Below, piece after piece: positions 10,514-21,749 of a stretch of DNA of 64,000 bases (positions are counted from its first letter, which is position 1; each line of letters begins with the position of its first letter). The position numbers and the translations under genes were made by a program. The notes under the pieces were generated by a model. It saw only the letters and a program-made list of their open reading frames with translations. It was not told the DNA's origin and made no database searches. Source of the stretch: Trametopsis cervina (taxonomy: Eukaryota > Basidiomycota > Agaricomycetes > Polyporales > Irpicaceae); assembly GCA_022385755.1 (NCBI GenBank), contig MU278380.1:167185-231184 (forward strand). Direction: 5' to 3'.

Positions 10514-12883
10514 ATGGACGACTCCGGATCCCTGCCCCCACCGCTGGACACGCCGCCAATGTCGCGCGTGCCGTCCTACATACAGTTCGCGCCGCGCCGC
10601 GCCATCGCGTCTTTCGAGAACCTCGTTGCGCTCGCGAACTATGAGGAGACCCTGAAGGAGGCACGGAAGATTGTGTGGCGGAACAGAGGGGAGAAGCCGG
10701 TCGAGCTAGATGATCTGTGGGAGTGCTTCGAGCATGGTGGCCGTGGTGGTTTGAGTGCGTGCTGATCATCACCGTCTTCTATTCACGGATTCACGGATTC
10801 GGACGTAGGGGCTGGAACGTTGGCATTCGCGATCCGCTCGGGGGTAAACCTCATTCTACTCATGACGAGGATTAAGAAAGTCCCAAAGTACGTTGATTAC
10901 CCTGAGTTGCTGAACGGTCACCCACGAGTTCTACAGGTCGTACCGTTTCGCCCTCATACGGCAAGCACTCTTTGGCGAGGACTCGCTTAGATTCGCCGCA
11001 ATGCTCGGTATGTCTGACTTCACGTTCTAATTGACAGTCCTTTAATGCATCCACACCAGGTTTGTTCGTGTCAATATACAAATTCGTCCTCAACTCGCTC
11101 CCCATCCTTCTCCCAGGGACTACCCCTGCCCGTTCTCATTCTCGTTCGCGCTCCAAGTTCCGCGCTACACACACATCCGGAGCGAGCGCACTTCCGTCTG
11201 CGTCTGATAATCCTTTCCACGAAGATGAAGAGGAAGAGGAGGATCTGGAGGTCGCTCGTGGTCGGCCGCTTGCAGACCGCCAGGCGCGGCTGTCGTTGAG
11301 CACGCAAAACTTCCAACGGAAGAAGACGCGGAGATGGTATTCTATCGTGGCTGGGGCATTGGCTGGCGGTGTCGCTATTTTATGTGAGAAGAGAGGAAGG
11401 CGGGTTGGGATTGCCCAGCAGATGTTTGTGCGGTATGTGGTACAATCCCTATGCTGTATCACATTGCCACGGACTTACATTGAGCAGTGGGCTGCAGGGT
11501 AGCTATAACGCACTCTCTACCAAACATGGGTTCAAGATTCCTCATGGCGACGTTATTGTGTTCTCGCTCTGGTAAGCACTCTGAAATACGACATCTAGCG
11601 CAAAATTTACCGTTGTTATAGTTGCGGACAGATCCTTTATGGATTCCTTCTTCGACCAGATACTCTCCCTCGGTCCTACGTAAGCTGGTAAGTCCTTCTA
11701 AGTAACGTCCCCACACATATTTGACTGATGTATGCGTGAGCACAGGATCCAGGAAGCCGGGAAAATCCCGAAGGAAATCGTGTCAATGAACAAAGATCTT
11801 ATTCGCGACCACACGTTCAAGATGTCCGACCTTGATGCTCTCATAACACGAAGGGTGCGTATTCTCCGCTAGCTACGGTACGTTTCTGAGACGATTATGC
11901 GCAGGACATCACACCAAGCAACCACGCAACACTGCTCGCGCGCAAGGCTGCCGCTCTTGCGCCAGAGCCGACGTTCGGTCCGTTCTTCGCTCCATGCGAA
12001 GGCATGCACCCCTGGGAAAGCTACTGCAGAAACGTCCCCGTGGAACGGTTCTGGAACGTCTTCAAGTGGATGGTGCCCATATACGGCGCATTGCACTTGA
12101 TCCCTATGCTGCTGTTCAAGTGGAAAACGGTCCTCCAAGACCCTGCGAAGATGTTCCTGCGCGCGGGGTGGGGCACGGCGAGGAGCTCAGCGTTCCTGGG
12201 CATCTTTGTCATCATCTATCAATGTGAGCATTTGTCATGGCGTCGTGTGTGTGACAAGCGGCGTGCTCACGTACCTCGTGGGCAGCGTACTTCTGCTTCA
12301 AAAATAATGTCTGGCTGTACCTCGCTGCTCTCCGCTCGCCAGCGGCCCACGGCATCCTCGCGCGGTTCGCAAAGGGCCTCCCCCAGGCGATACCCGACGC
12401 TATCAGTTCCAAGTCGTCCTACTGGCTAGGCGGCTTGCTTAGCGGTATGTCGCTCTTCGTGGAGGAGGCCCGCAGACGTCCCGAGCTGGCGATGTACGTG
12501 CTCCCGAAGGGCATGGAGAGCGCATGGGTAGCGGCGCGCGGGAAGCGACTTGTGCCCCGGACGGGTCAGTACGGCGAGGCGTTGGTGAGTCTAGTGGTCA
12601 TATGAACCGCTGCGCGTATGTGCCTGACATTTTCGACGCAGCTGTCCGCTATCGGTATGGGTATGGTCATGGTAAGTGCGCTGTCAGTCCCGACGGAGTC
12701 CGATACTAACGGAGGGTAATTTCTGCCATTGCAGGGCATATACCAGGTACGCTTTGTCTTCTCTCTCTTTCATTCCGTCTGTCGTGTTCGCATGAAGGCT
12801 GACTGCTCCGGCGACAGAACGATCCCCAACACCTCTCGGGACTTGTGCGGAGGATTATATACCAGTTCGTTGGGCCCAACTGA
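10514..12883 (+). CDS. TMEM135-like multi-pass membrane protein
   Basis: Twelve exons splice into 582 residues: 10514-10754, 10809-10887, 10937-11007, 11060-11432, 11488-11571, 11622-11687, 11746-11854, 11905-12223, 12286-12584, 12642-12671, 12735-12746 and 12818-12883. All introns are GT-AG, 49-71 nt. The product matches the TMEM135/PMP52-type family. TMEM135 in animals is linked to mitochondrial dynamics and peroxisomal metabolism. Recognisable elements are DLWECFEHGGRGGLRAG with AFAIRSGVN, the second copy-like SSAFLGIFVIIYQSYFCFKNN, and LSGMSLFVEEARRRPELAMYV near the C-terminus. A highly charged, probably disordered stretch (DEEEEEDLE) separates two membrane blocks. Exon 11 is only 12 nt (four residues) and exon 10 is 30 nt. 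The exact cellular role in fungi is not known to me. Confidence 0.88.
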
Positions 12884-13928
12884 GGCTGAGGACGTTTCTC
12901 GCGTACACATCACTTTTAGATTATGCTTTACCGTAATGCGAGGACTTGGATTGTAAGCTTACTCTATGATACGATCTCCTTAATTTCGGGAGGGTGCCTG
13001 GCGCCCCAGTCGGCCACAGCATCTTCTCTTGCTGAAGTATGAGAAATATGAAAATAAGAACGACAGCAAACAGATGGTCGTGGTAAACATGCTGCGCAAC
13101 AAGCTGTTCTGCGTGCTGTGTATATTGCGAATTCTGCAATTTCCCTGTGCATTTCCGCCAGGCGTAACACATGCCTGCCTGACACCACTCTTCTATATCT
13201 CCCGTGCAATGGTAGACGGTGACGTTGAGCCTGAGACTAACTAATCAATCATGGCAGATTCGTTTGTGCAATTTCAATGCGCCCGCCTTTGGGTCCGTTC
13301 ATCATGCATCGCGGCGCTACGGGATGCAGCGGGAGTTCCACTTGATCAGAACGCCCTCACTCTTGACCAGGAACGACCATCATGAGACCACTCGTCACCG
13401 CAGATGGCTCGCACGTTCTGACCTGCTCATTGCTTCCAACGTTCTCACCCAAAATATGGCAAACCTTGTGTAGCCGCCCTCCCAACCCTGGTAGCAACTT
13501 CCCTCTAACGTTGGCGATTGCCGGGTCGGATGCACAGCGAAGAGCAGTGACCCGGGGTCGTCACCGCAGCGATATACCCTCGTGCCTCTTCCGTGCCTCT
13601 TCTCATCCTCCTACCGCCAGTCGCGCTTTCCGGGATTGGCGGTCGAGAATCAGTGGACGGTGATGGATTTGCAGCGATGGCGGAGATGCACAGCTGCGGA
13701 CCCTCCTTCCTCCGTACAGGCTGAACCGATGCCCAAAACGACAACAACAACAAGCGACGGGACATCGACTTGCTCTGATGAAGTGATACATAATGATGCA
13801 GCCATATGCTATTGCCGGCCCATAGGCGTTCCTGGGAACGCAAATCTGGCGTATATACATAGCAACTCGGTGTCTTACCCTCAAACTCTCCTCCTCCTCC
13901 TTTATCTCCCGTCCTTCTGCGGTCGGCG
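12884..13928. other. Intergenic region; possible tiny minus-strand gene
   Basis: This 1.05-kb stretch lies between the TMEM135-like gene and the phospholipase gene. On the minus strand around 12964-13209 there is a frame ending in WGARHPPEIKEIVS, preceded by alternative frames with a hydrophobic helix-like stretch and a plausible acceptor. It could be the last exon of a small membrane protein, but I could not assemble a convincing start or splice path. I see nothing else supportable here. Confidence 0.3.
13851..13861 (+). promoter_or_regulatory. TATA-like element upstream of phospholipase B gene
   Basis: A GTATATACATA stretch lies 68-78 bp before the start codon at 13929, a reasonable TATA position for a highly expressed secreted enzyme. 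The motif is seen; its function is inferred. Confidence 0.35.
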
Positions 13929-16000
13929 ATGGCTACCTTTCGCTCGTTGCTGCTGTTGCTGACGCTACTTTCTAGCACGACATTCAGCGCGGCCGCCCAG
14001 CAGCTCGCCGCGCAGGCCTACACTCCTGTTCCCGTCGCCTGTCCATCCACACCTCTCGTTCGTTCCGCATCGATACTGGGGTGCGCACCGACTCTCAACT
14101 CACAGGAGGCCGCATACATAAATACCCGGAAACAGCAGGTGTTGCCTCACGCCTGGAAAAGTTACCTTGCCACCGTGCAGGCCAACGCCAACGCGAATCG
14201 CATCCAAGTTCCGGCCTACGTCGCATCCATCTTAGGCTCATCATCCGTCCCAGATGGCCTCTCCCTCGGCATAGCGGCGAGCGGGGGCAGTGTCCGCGCA
14301 ACAATTGTCGGCGCTGGTGTGTTAAACGCGTTGGACGGACGGAACACGACGTCTGTGAGGGCGGGCTTGGGAGGCCTGCTCCAGAGCGCGTCGTACCTTT
14401 CCGGTCTATCGGGAGGTTCCTGGCTAGTCCTCTCCTGGGTGCAAGCTAATGCGCCCCTTCTCCCTGCTCTCATCTTTGGCCTTGGATCCACGAACACATC
14501 AGGTGCATCGAACGTGTTCGGCGGGTGGCTGAATTCGATCGACCTGGTGCAAGTCAGCGCGGATCCCAATACTGAGAATGAGTTCATCACCGGCCTCTTT
14601 GGCGACATCGCAGGCAAGTTTTTGGCCGGTGCACCGGTCACCGTCACGGATGTATGGGGACGCGCGCTCGCCCGACACTACGTGAACGGAACGACCCCTG
14701 CGAACTTTCTCAACTTCAATGTGACACACGGCTCAGGTCTTTTGTTGTCTGATGTTCCTAAACTGTGAGTACCGGACTGTAAGGCAGAGGGACATGAAGT
14801 GACAGAGAATCGCGCTGATTTCCGATGTAGACCCTCGTTTGCAGCACACTCACTTCCATTCCCCATCGTCACTAGCAACACTATATCCGTTCACCAAAAT
14901 AATGCCACTATCGTCCCACTAGGCGAGGGCGTCCCTCTCACAAATCCTGTCTACGAAATGACTCCATGTAAGCAGATCTTGCGCATCTTACCAAGTCATC
15001 CCAGAACACTAAAAACCTCTTCTCGCAGTCGAATTCGGATCGTTTGACCCTATGCTGGGGTCTTTCATCCCTATGCATCTCCTCGGTTCTCACAACGGGA
15101 CCTGCCTCACCAACTACGACCAGCTCTCCTTCATCGAGGGTCTCTCCTCGAACCTGTTCAACGCCCCCGGCGACAGCGGTCCCGTTGGGCCCATCGCCGC
15201 GGCGTTGAACGCGACCTTTCCGCAGCCGGGGCTCAACATCCTCGAGGGCTCGCTCCCGAACCCGTTCTTGGGTGTCGCGAAGAATACGTTCCTCGACACG
15301 AACGAGCCGCGGTTGCGACTCGTAGACGGCGGTGAGAACGGAGACGAGATCCCTCTCCAACCCCTATTGACGAAGGCGCGCGATGCGGATGTTATCATCG
15401 CGATCGACGTGGTATGTGTGGCAGTCTTTGCTCGCATTATCTTTCTCTGCTTACACGCGTCCCTCAACAGTCTTCTGACACGCCCGACAATTTCGCAGAC
15501 GGGAGCTCATTAATTGTAAGCATTCCACCTACACAACTCTCACCGCTGACGCGAATCCACCACGCCAACAGGCCAGCCAAGACCGTGCCCTTCTCTTCCC
15601 CGGCGTGTACTCCCTCCCGCGCGTGCCCACCAACCAAAGCACCTTCGTGGGCTCCCACCTCGTCGACCGCCCGACCTTCTTCGGATGCTCCTCCGCGCCC
15701 GGCTCGTCCGCACCGCTCGTGATCTACCTCGCAAACGGCGGCGCGCCGCTCGGCCAAGCGCCTGTGACGAACGTGTCGACGTTCAGTACGATGCTGCCCG
15801 ACGCGCAGGTGCGCGCGGTGTTCGAGCAGTCGTTCGATATCGCGACTCAGGGCCGTCCCGCGCCCGGGGCACCGACGGTGAAGGACCCGCTGTGGCCCGT
15901 GTGCGTTGCGTGCGCGGTTGTGGAGCGGGCGAGGGCGAGGAAGGGCGTGCCGCGGAGTGGGGTGTGTGTGAGTTGTTTGGAGAGGTATTGTTGGGATTGA
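13929..16000 (+). CDS. Secreted lysophospholipase / phospholipase B
   Basis: Five exons (13929-14764, 14831-14967, 15029-15411, 15471-15515, 15572-16000) encode 609 residues. This is a fungal PLB-family enzyme, which removes acyl chains from glycerophospholipids and lysophospholipids outside the cell or at the wall. An N-terminal hydrophobic signal peptide (about residues 1-23) is followed by LGIAASGGSVRA and GLSGGSW, the latter containing the nucleophilic Ser of the GXSGG lipase motif. The catalytic Asp region is seen in the downstream exons (LRLVDGGENGDEIPLQPLL). N-glycosylation sites (such as NTT, NGT, NVT) are frequent. The C-terminus ends with paired Cys (CVACAVVE, CVSCLERYCW) and no obvious GPI signal, so it is more probably secreted than anchored. 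Its neighbours are two phytase-type phosphatases. Confidence 0.93.
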
Positions 16001-16428
16001 GGAGAAGGCTGTCGGTATAAGCAGTATTGTTAAGTTTATTACCTCTTGGTGGTTTGTGGCATTGTGGTTCTCAATTTCGGACTGAATCGTATTTACAAGT
16101 TGAAAAGCCACACGCTGTGATTATGATTGGTTGGTTGGGTAGTGGTACGGATAGCATGAGATGTGCAGGTACCATTCCGTGTTCTCAAGATGCTTTTACG
16201 AGAAGTAAGTGGGCTGGGCAGGAACGTTGATGCTGATACCGAAACGGCTGGATTAGACTTGGAAGAATACAAATACATGATCACGTCAAGTTCTGCTTGG
16301 GCTGAAAGAACCGCGAGTGCGCTATGCCAGCGAACGCCCACACGGGAGACAGAGCGCGAAGGAAGAAAGAGAGAAGAAGAGATAGATATCCACCAAAGTC
16401 TCGCACCCCCGACTGTACGAACACAACA

Positions 16429-18202
16429 TCACCTCCGCGTACTCGTACTCCCCTCAAAACACTTCTCAAACTCCCCATCCCCATTCGTCCGCGCAAACAC
16501 CTGGCTCGCCACGAACCTATCGAGCGTACACACCCCGTCCCCGTCCGCCGCACAGAACTCGAGCGGCTGCACCTCGTCCTGCACAAGCACCCGCACCTTC
16601 CTCGTCCTCGTCCTCCCCGTCTTCTTCTGCACATCACCTCCACTTCCGCTTCCGCTTCCATTTCCATCTCCGCTTGCACCAGGGCAGCTAAGCCGCTCAA
16701 CAACAACGCGCCCCGAGAACGGCACGATCGCGCTCGCGCGCCACGTCCTGCGCGGATCCGGGCGTGTCGGGTCGAGCGGGCGCACAGGGCGGAAGAGCCC
16801 GATGGCAGACACGATCGCCGCGATCTCGTCGTCGTGGCTGAAGTCGGCGTATAGTGTGTGGTTGAGCGGGAACGAAGCGGGAGACGCGTCGAGCGTGTGG
16901 TTCGTCTGTGTTGCGTCGTGCACTGCTGAGTCGGTCAGCCGCGCGAGCAGCTCGTTCACCCACCCTACGCCCTGCACGGGCCCGAGCGGCTGTCCGTAGC
17001 TGGTGATGGTGATGGTGAGCACCGTGCGATCGTGCGGAGGAGTGGAGAGGGTGGATACGATGCAAGGTGTGGTGTGGTGCAACTCAACTCACCCTGTGCC
17101 GTAGAACTTGTCCAGGTCACCGTCGTACTCGAGACCAGGGAATGCAGTTGGGAACTGTTCGAAGAGGGTGCACCATGGGCTCTTCTCCAGCTCGAAGACC
17201 GTCTCGAACGGGCAGAGCGTGAGGAGACTCGTGATGTCGCTCGCGACGAGGTTCGCGCCAGGGGCAGCGGCGTTCAGTTTGGTCGCGATAGGGGCAGCAT
17301 AGACGGCTTCCCAAGCGGTGTTTTCTGCCAATGAGTTGCCGGCCGCGGGGCACGAGCCATCCTCGAGGGTGTCGTTGCCCTGGTAAGCCAGTCACCAGTG
17401 TCAATAAAATGAAATAAACATAATGCGAGCCAACGATCCACGGCACTCGACGCACGGAACTGCTCAGGATGACTGAAAGCTTGGGCGTGAAAACGCCGCG
17501 GCTGGCTGCTGCAAACCCGGCGGTCCAGTTGTTGGCGGATGCGACGACACGCGCGCTGCTGTCCGAACGGACGAAGGGAATGTTGTTCTCCGAGAACAGG
17601 TGCGCATAGCGCAGAAAGGCCTCTTGGCCCGCATCGAACGATCTGCATGGCGTGCGTTGTTAGAACGCCAGGACTAAAAGGAAGGCCGCTGGGAAACGTA
17701 CTGGTCGGCGCCGAACTGAACGAGGTCGTTCGTTCCCAGGTTGTACTCGAACGTCCTGACAAACTCGAGCCGCGCATCCGAGAAGGACGTCGCGTTCTGG
17801 AGCTTGGCGACTGCTGCCCTGATCAGCGCGCCTGCACCGGACGTGGGGAACCTCGCTCCATGGCGTTGAAGCTCGTGCAGAACGTCAGAGACGAAGCCTT
17901 GTATGCCAGCAGGAAACCAGCAAGGGATATACGTACAACGTTGACCTGTGAACAGGAATGCCCGTCAACACAGTGGGTACGACACGCCTTGCGCCGAAAC
18001 CGAAACAGCGTCATACCTGATCAACCTCACAGCCGCTCGGAGGAGGCTTGTACACGGCTCGCGGAAAGAAAGGCGCGAGTTCGGCCCAATGCAGCTGTTC
18101 GTCGATGGGAACGGGAAGACGAGGGGTCGTTGGCGCAGGGACCGCTGCCGCTAGAGCGAGGCTTGCGCAAAGGAGGAACACGAGACATGCGTGGAATCCC
18201 AT
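16429..18202 (-). CDS. Secreted phytase-type histidine acid phosphatase (copy 1)
   Basis: Six exons (18202-18017, 17945-17937, 17871-17702, 17642-17456, 17379-17093, 16999-16429) encode 469 residues of a fungal phytase-like histidine acid phosphatase. These enzymes release phosphate from phytate and other phosphomonoesters through a phospho-His intermediate. A signal peptide covers about residues 1-20. The catalytic RHGARFPT lies at residues 68-75, and the proton-donor HD is seen in DFSHDDEIAA. Other family marks are SDSSARVVASANNWTAG and the SCPAAG and LCPFETVFE cysteine regions. Exon 2 is only 9 nt, encodes Val-Asn-Val and sits directly before the active-site exon. It is transcribed divergently from a paralogue at 18933. 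A Gly/Ser-rich linker interrupts the C-terminal domain. True phytate activity cannot be told from the sequence. Confidence 0.93.
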
Positions 18203-18308
18203 GGTGGTCTGTCTGCTTGCCTGCCTGCCTTAGGGACAAGGCGAATGTAAATATAATGGGTGGCGAGGGATTGGTAGGGTCCGTGAGGGATACGCCCGTA
18301 CGATTGGG

Positions 18309-18316
18309 CTATATAG
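18309..18316 (-). promoter_or_regulatory. TATA box candidate for phytase copy 1
   Basis: The palindromic CTATATAG lies 107-114 bp upstream of the start codon at 18202 on the minus strand, inside the 730-bp spacer shared with the divergent paralogue. The motif is seen; the assignment is inferred. The rest of the spacer (18203-18932) shows no gene. Confidence 0.35.
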
Positions 18317-18932
18317 CGCTTCGGCGTAGGAAGTGCGGACACGGGAATGTCAGTCTGGGGCTGAGAAACGAAGAGTGCACCGAGCGGGATCCACGAAGGG
18401 GCAACCAACGTGCGTGTGTCGCAGTGGTGCGAATACAGTGCCGTACTGTAGCTGCATCGTCCAGAGAGCCGGGTGTCCCAGGCGTAACTCACACGCTCCG
18501 TGTGGGATCAGAGACTGGATGATGAAGAGTATTCTGTACAGCGGAGATCAATAGAGTGTACGAAGCTATACATTAAGAGGGCTCACGCGAATTCGAATTT
18601 GGCTTTTGTAGGTCACATGCTGCCAGGGCGACTTGTACAGTTCCCACTGGAGGATGAGCTGTCCGTCAACACATCTGTAGGCACTAGTACTTGAGGAGAT
18701 TTGGCTACCCGTAGTCACGACTTATCGTTACAGTCACGCGTAACGATCCCGACGCCTACCGCATTCAGAAATACGCCTGCGTGCCCGCACACGTTCTTCA
18801 CCTGAGCGCCAGCCATATCAGCATACTGTATGAGTGCGGCTGCGAAACCTACCATGGCTTCCACTACATCCTTATCACTGCTCCGCCTCTCTAGCAAAAG
18901 CACCAGACCCGAACACGCACACTAGTGCTGCA

Positions 18933-20918
18933 ATGGACGACGAGCTGCAGGAGGGACTGCTCTCCGGGTTTCGCAAGACGCGCTCTCCCTGGTCTTGGCC
19001 TCGGCTTCGCAGGGTCGCATTCGCGATCGTACTGCTCTTCGTCTCTATCTTCCTCTTCATCTTTGTCTTTGTACCCAGACCCACACGGACAGACGACACC
19101 ACACTCCCCGTCCCAGAGACAGACCAGCTGAACTGGGCCCAGTACGCGCCGTACCTCCCCGCCGCGCAGTACGAGCCGCCTCCTGCGGGCTGCCGCGTTA
19201 CACAGGTGAGCCATTCATTCACGCCGTGAAAGCGTGTGCAGAGTTATGATAATGATGGTTGGGGCGTGTAGGTCAACATCGTGAGTCAGTCTTAATGGAT
19301 AGGATGAGGACGGGGACGGGGGTGCTCATATCGTGTTCATGTTCGCAAGATCCAGCGCCACGGCGCACGTTTCCCGACCACAGGCGCATCCCAGCGGATC
19401 CTCTCCGCCCTCCACAAGATCCAAGCCGTCCCAGCATACACGAGTCCTCTCCTTCGCTTCCTCGAGTCGTACGAATATGGTCTGGGCACCGACGATCTCG
19501 TTGCATACGGCGCCGCAGAGTGCGTAATCGTAATCTCGGGAGGTTGCATATCGTTGATGGATGGATGGATGGTTTTTGTTTTGTCCAGGTCGTTCGATGC
19601 GGGGAGAGAGGCGTTCACGCGCTATGAGGCACTGGTCGATGACCACCGGCTGCCCTTCATTCGCTCGGATAGTAGTCAGCGCGATGTTGATTCTGCGACT
19701 AACTGGACAGCCGGTGCGTAGCTATACTTATGCTATACTATACACTCGAGCGGATTCTGAGAGCTCTACTAAGGCTTCGCGGCTGCGAGCGGGGGTGCTT
19801 ACCACCCCGTGCTCGCGCTCGTGCTAGACACAGCCACGGTAACGTCTGCCTCCTCTTCCAACGCTACCTTGACTCATCTCACGCACGCAGGGCAACAACA
19901 CGCTCGACAACTCCCAATGCCCCGCCGCCGGCACATCCTCCTCCGAGACTCACACCTGGCAGTCCATCTACCTCCCACCCATCACCGCCCACCTGAACCG
20001 CGCCGCCCCCGGCGCGCACCTCACAGACGAGGACACATACAACCTCATTAGCATATGCCCGTTCGAGACGATCGCGACGGGCATGAAGAGCGCGTGGTGT
20101 GCGCTGTTTGAGAGGTTCCGTGGGGCGTTCTCTGGGTTTGCGTATAACGGCGACCTTGATAAGTTTTATAAAACTGGGTGAGCACACCCCATCACGTTAT
20201 TCCACACGAACTAAGTGCACCACCCAGATACGGCCAACCCCTCGGCGCAGTGCAAGGCGTCGGCTACACCAACGAGCTCCTCGCGCGCCTCACCTCTTCT
20301 CCCGTCCAGGACCACACACAAACAGACCACACCCTCCCGTTCCCGCTCGACCGTACCCTCTATCTCGACTTTTCGCATGATAACCATATGGTGTCGGTGT
20401 TTGCTGCGATGGGGCTGTTTGCGCAGGGGACGCCGCTTGATCCGCGGGGCCCGGAAGGGAGGATGGGGAGGAGGGGGAGGATGGGGGAAGGGAGGAGGGG
20501 GAAGAGGGGGAAAGGGAGGAGGGGAGAAGGGAGGAGGGGGGAAGGGGGGACGTGGAAGGTTGGGGAGATGGTACCGTTTGCGGGGCGGATGGTCGTTGAG
20601 CGGTTGAGCTGTCTCACTCCTCGTCCCACTGGTCTTGCTCCTGCTCCCGCCCCTGCCCCTGCTGCTGGTCCTGGTCCTCGTCCCGCTGGTCCTGCTGCTG
20701 GTCATGCGGGAAACACGAATATCGATATGGTACGCGTACTCGTACAAGACGCAGTACAGCCCCTCGAGTTCTGTGCGGGAGCTGCTGCGAACGAACAGGG
20801 GACGGGGACGGGGAATGAGATGGGGACGGGGATGTGTACGCTAGACGCGTTCGTGGAGAGCCAGAGGTATGCGCGGGGGGATGGGGAGGGGGACTGGGAG
20901 CGTTGTTTTGAGGTGTGA
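18933..20918 (+). CDS. Membrane-anchored phytase-type histidine acid phosphatase (copy 2)
   Basis: Seven exons (18933-19205, 19272-19280, 19350-19519, 19589-19713, 19774-19838, 19891-20177, 20228-20918) give 539 residues. The catalytic RHGARFPT and the HD proton donor (DFSHDNHM) are present, as are SDSSQRDVDSATNWTAG and CPFETIATGMKSAWC. Unlike copy 1, there is no cleavable signal peptide. Instead a ~35-residue basic cytoplasmic-like head precedes a strong hydrophobic helix (VAFAIVLLFVSIFLFIFVFV), so a type II anchor is likely. The C-terminal domain carries two low-complexity insertions: an Arg/Gly-rich repeat from a G-rich tract at about 20451-20560, and an Ala/Pro-rich tract at about 20630-20710. 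Exon 2 is again 9 nt (Val-Asn-Ile). Upstream in-frame codons begin with GTG, so the Met at 18933 is preferred. One extra intron splits the exon equivalent to copy 1 exon 4. Confidence 0.9.
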
Positions 20919-21443
20919 GTGTGTGAGATGAGCGTGTGTGCATGGGATGGGATGGGATGCCTGGTGGTTAGGGATCGTGGCGAGTGGGCTGGCTGTACGA
21001 AGGCATGGCTAGATATGCACACAACACATTATCTGCTGGCCTGCGCACGGAGCCAGGCCTCGTGTGGTGTACAGTACTGTCTGGGATCTTGTACTACTCA
21101 ATATTACTTTTTTGGTTGATTGAGACATTACACCAGTTCGCCGAGGGATATGTCCGAGGATATGAGGTTTTATTGTGTGTGCTGGGAGCTGTGTTTTGAG
21201 GTGTGAGATATGTGAGCGTGCATGGGATGCTGTACCCGGTGTTGGGAGATCGTGTAGAGTGGGCCGGCTGTGTTAAGGGATGACATGTCCCTGTCCCTGT
21301 GGCTCGTCATGCGCGCTTGCGTCTCACTCGCACGCACGGAGCTGGGCTTCGTGTGGTGTACTGTACTGTACTGTCTGAGGTGTTGTACAGTACTCGATAT
21401 TACTTGTTTCTTTGATCCATTAGACATTACACCAGTTCGACGA
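20904..21443 (+). repeat. Tandem duplication of the phytase copy 2 3' flank
   Basis: Two imperfect copies, about 20904-21145 and 21192-21443, start at the same TGTTTTGAGGTGTGAG (the last codons and stop of the phosphatase) and end at ACATTACACCAGTTCG. They share blocks such as CTCGTGTGGTGTAC / TTCGTGTGGTGTAC and TACTACTCAATATTACTT / TACAGTACTCGATATTACTT. The offset is ~288-298 bp. The second copy repeats the gene end but not the coding body. The stretch 21444-21749 that follows holds a GATAGC microsatellite near 21633 and no gene. Confidence 0.75.
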
Positions 21444-21749
21444 ACAGGATCCACTCGGCACACGCGGTTTTGATAATCACAGTAACAGTCAAATCGGACA
21501 TACATACCATTGCCACCCGGTCGCGTTGTTGACGCATAGACGAGGTGACGAAGCATAAAGCGTGAGCCGACAAAAAAAAAACCTGGACGATTGACTCGAT
21601 TCGATGAGTATACCCATTCCATTCCGCGTGCGTAGCGATAGCGATAGCGATAGATATACATATACCATACTCGTACACATATACATGTTTTGCGGACGAA
21701 TGAAGTGGACGAAGGAGGCAGGCAGGGAAGAAGGCAAGAAGGAAGGACA

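Noticed and set aside
18834..18932. A longer N-terminus for phytase copy 2
   Set aside because: The open frame continues upstream but has no ATG; it would start at GTG, which is not expected in a fungal nuclear gene.
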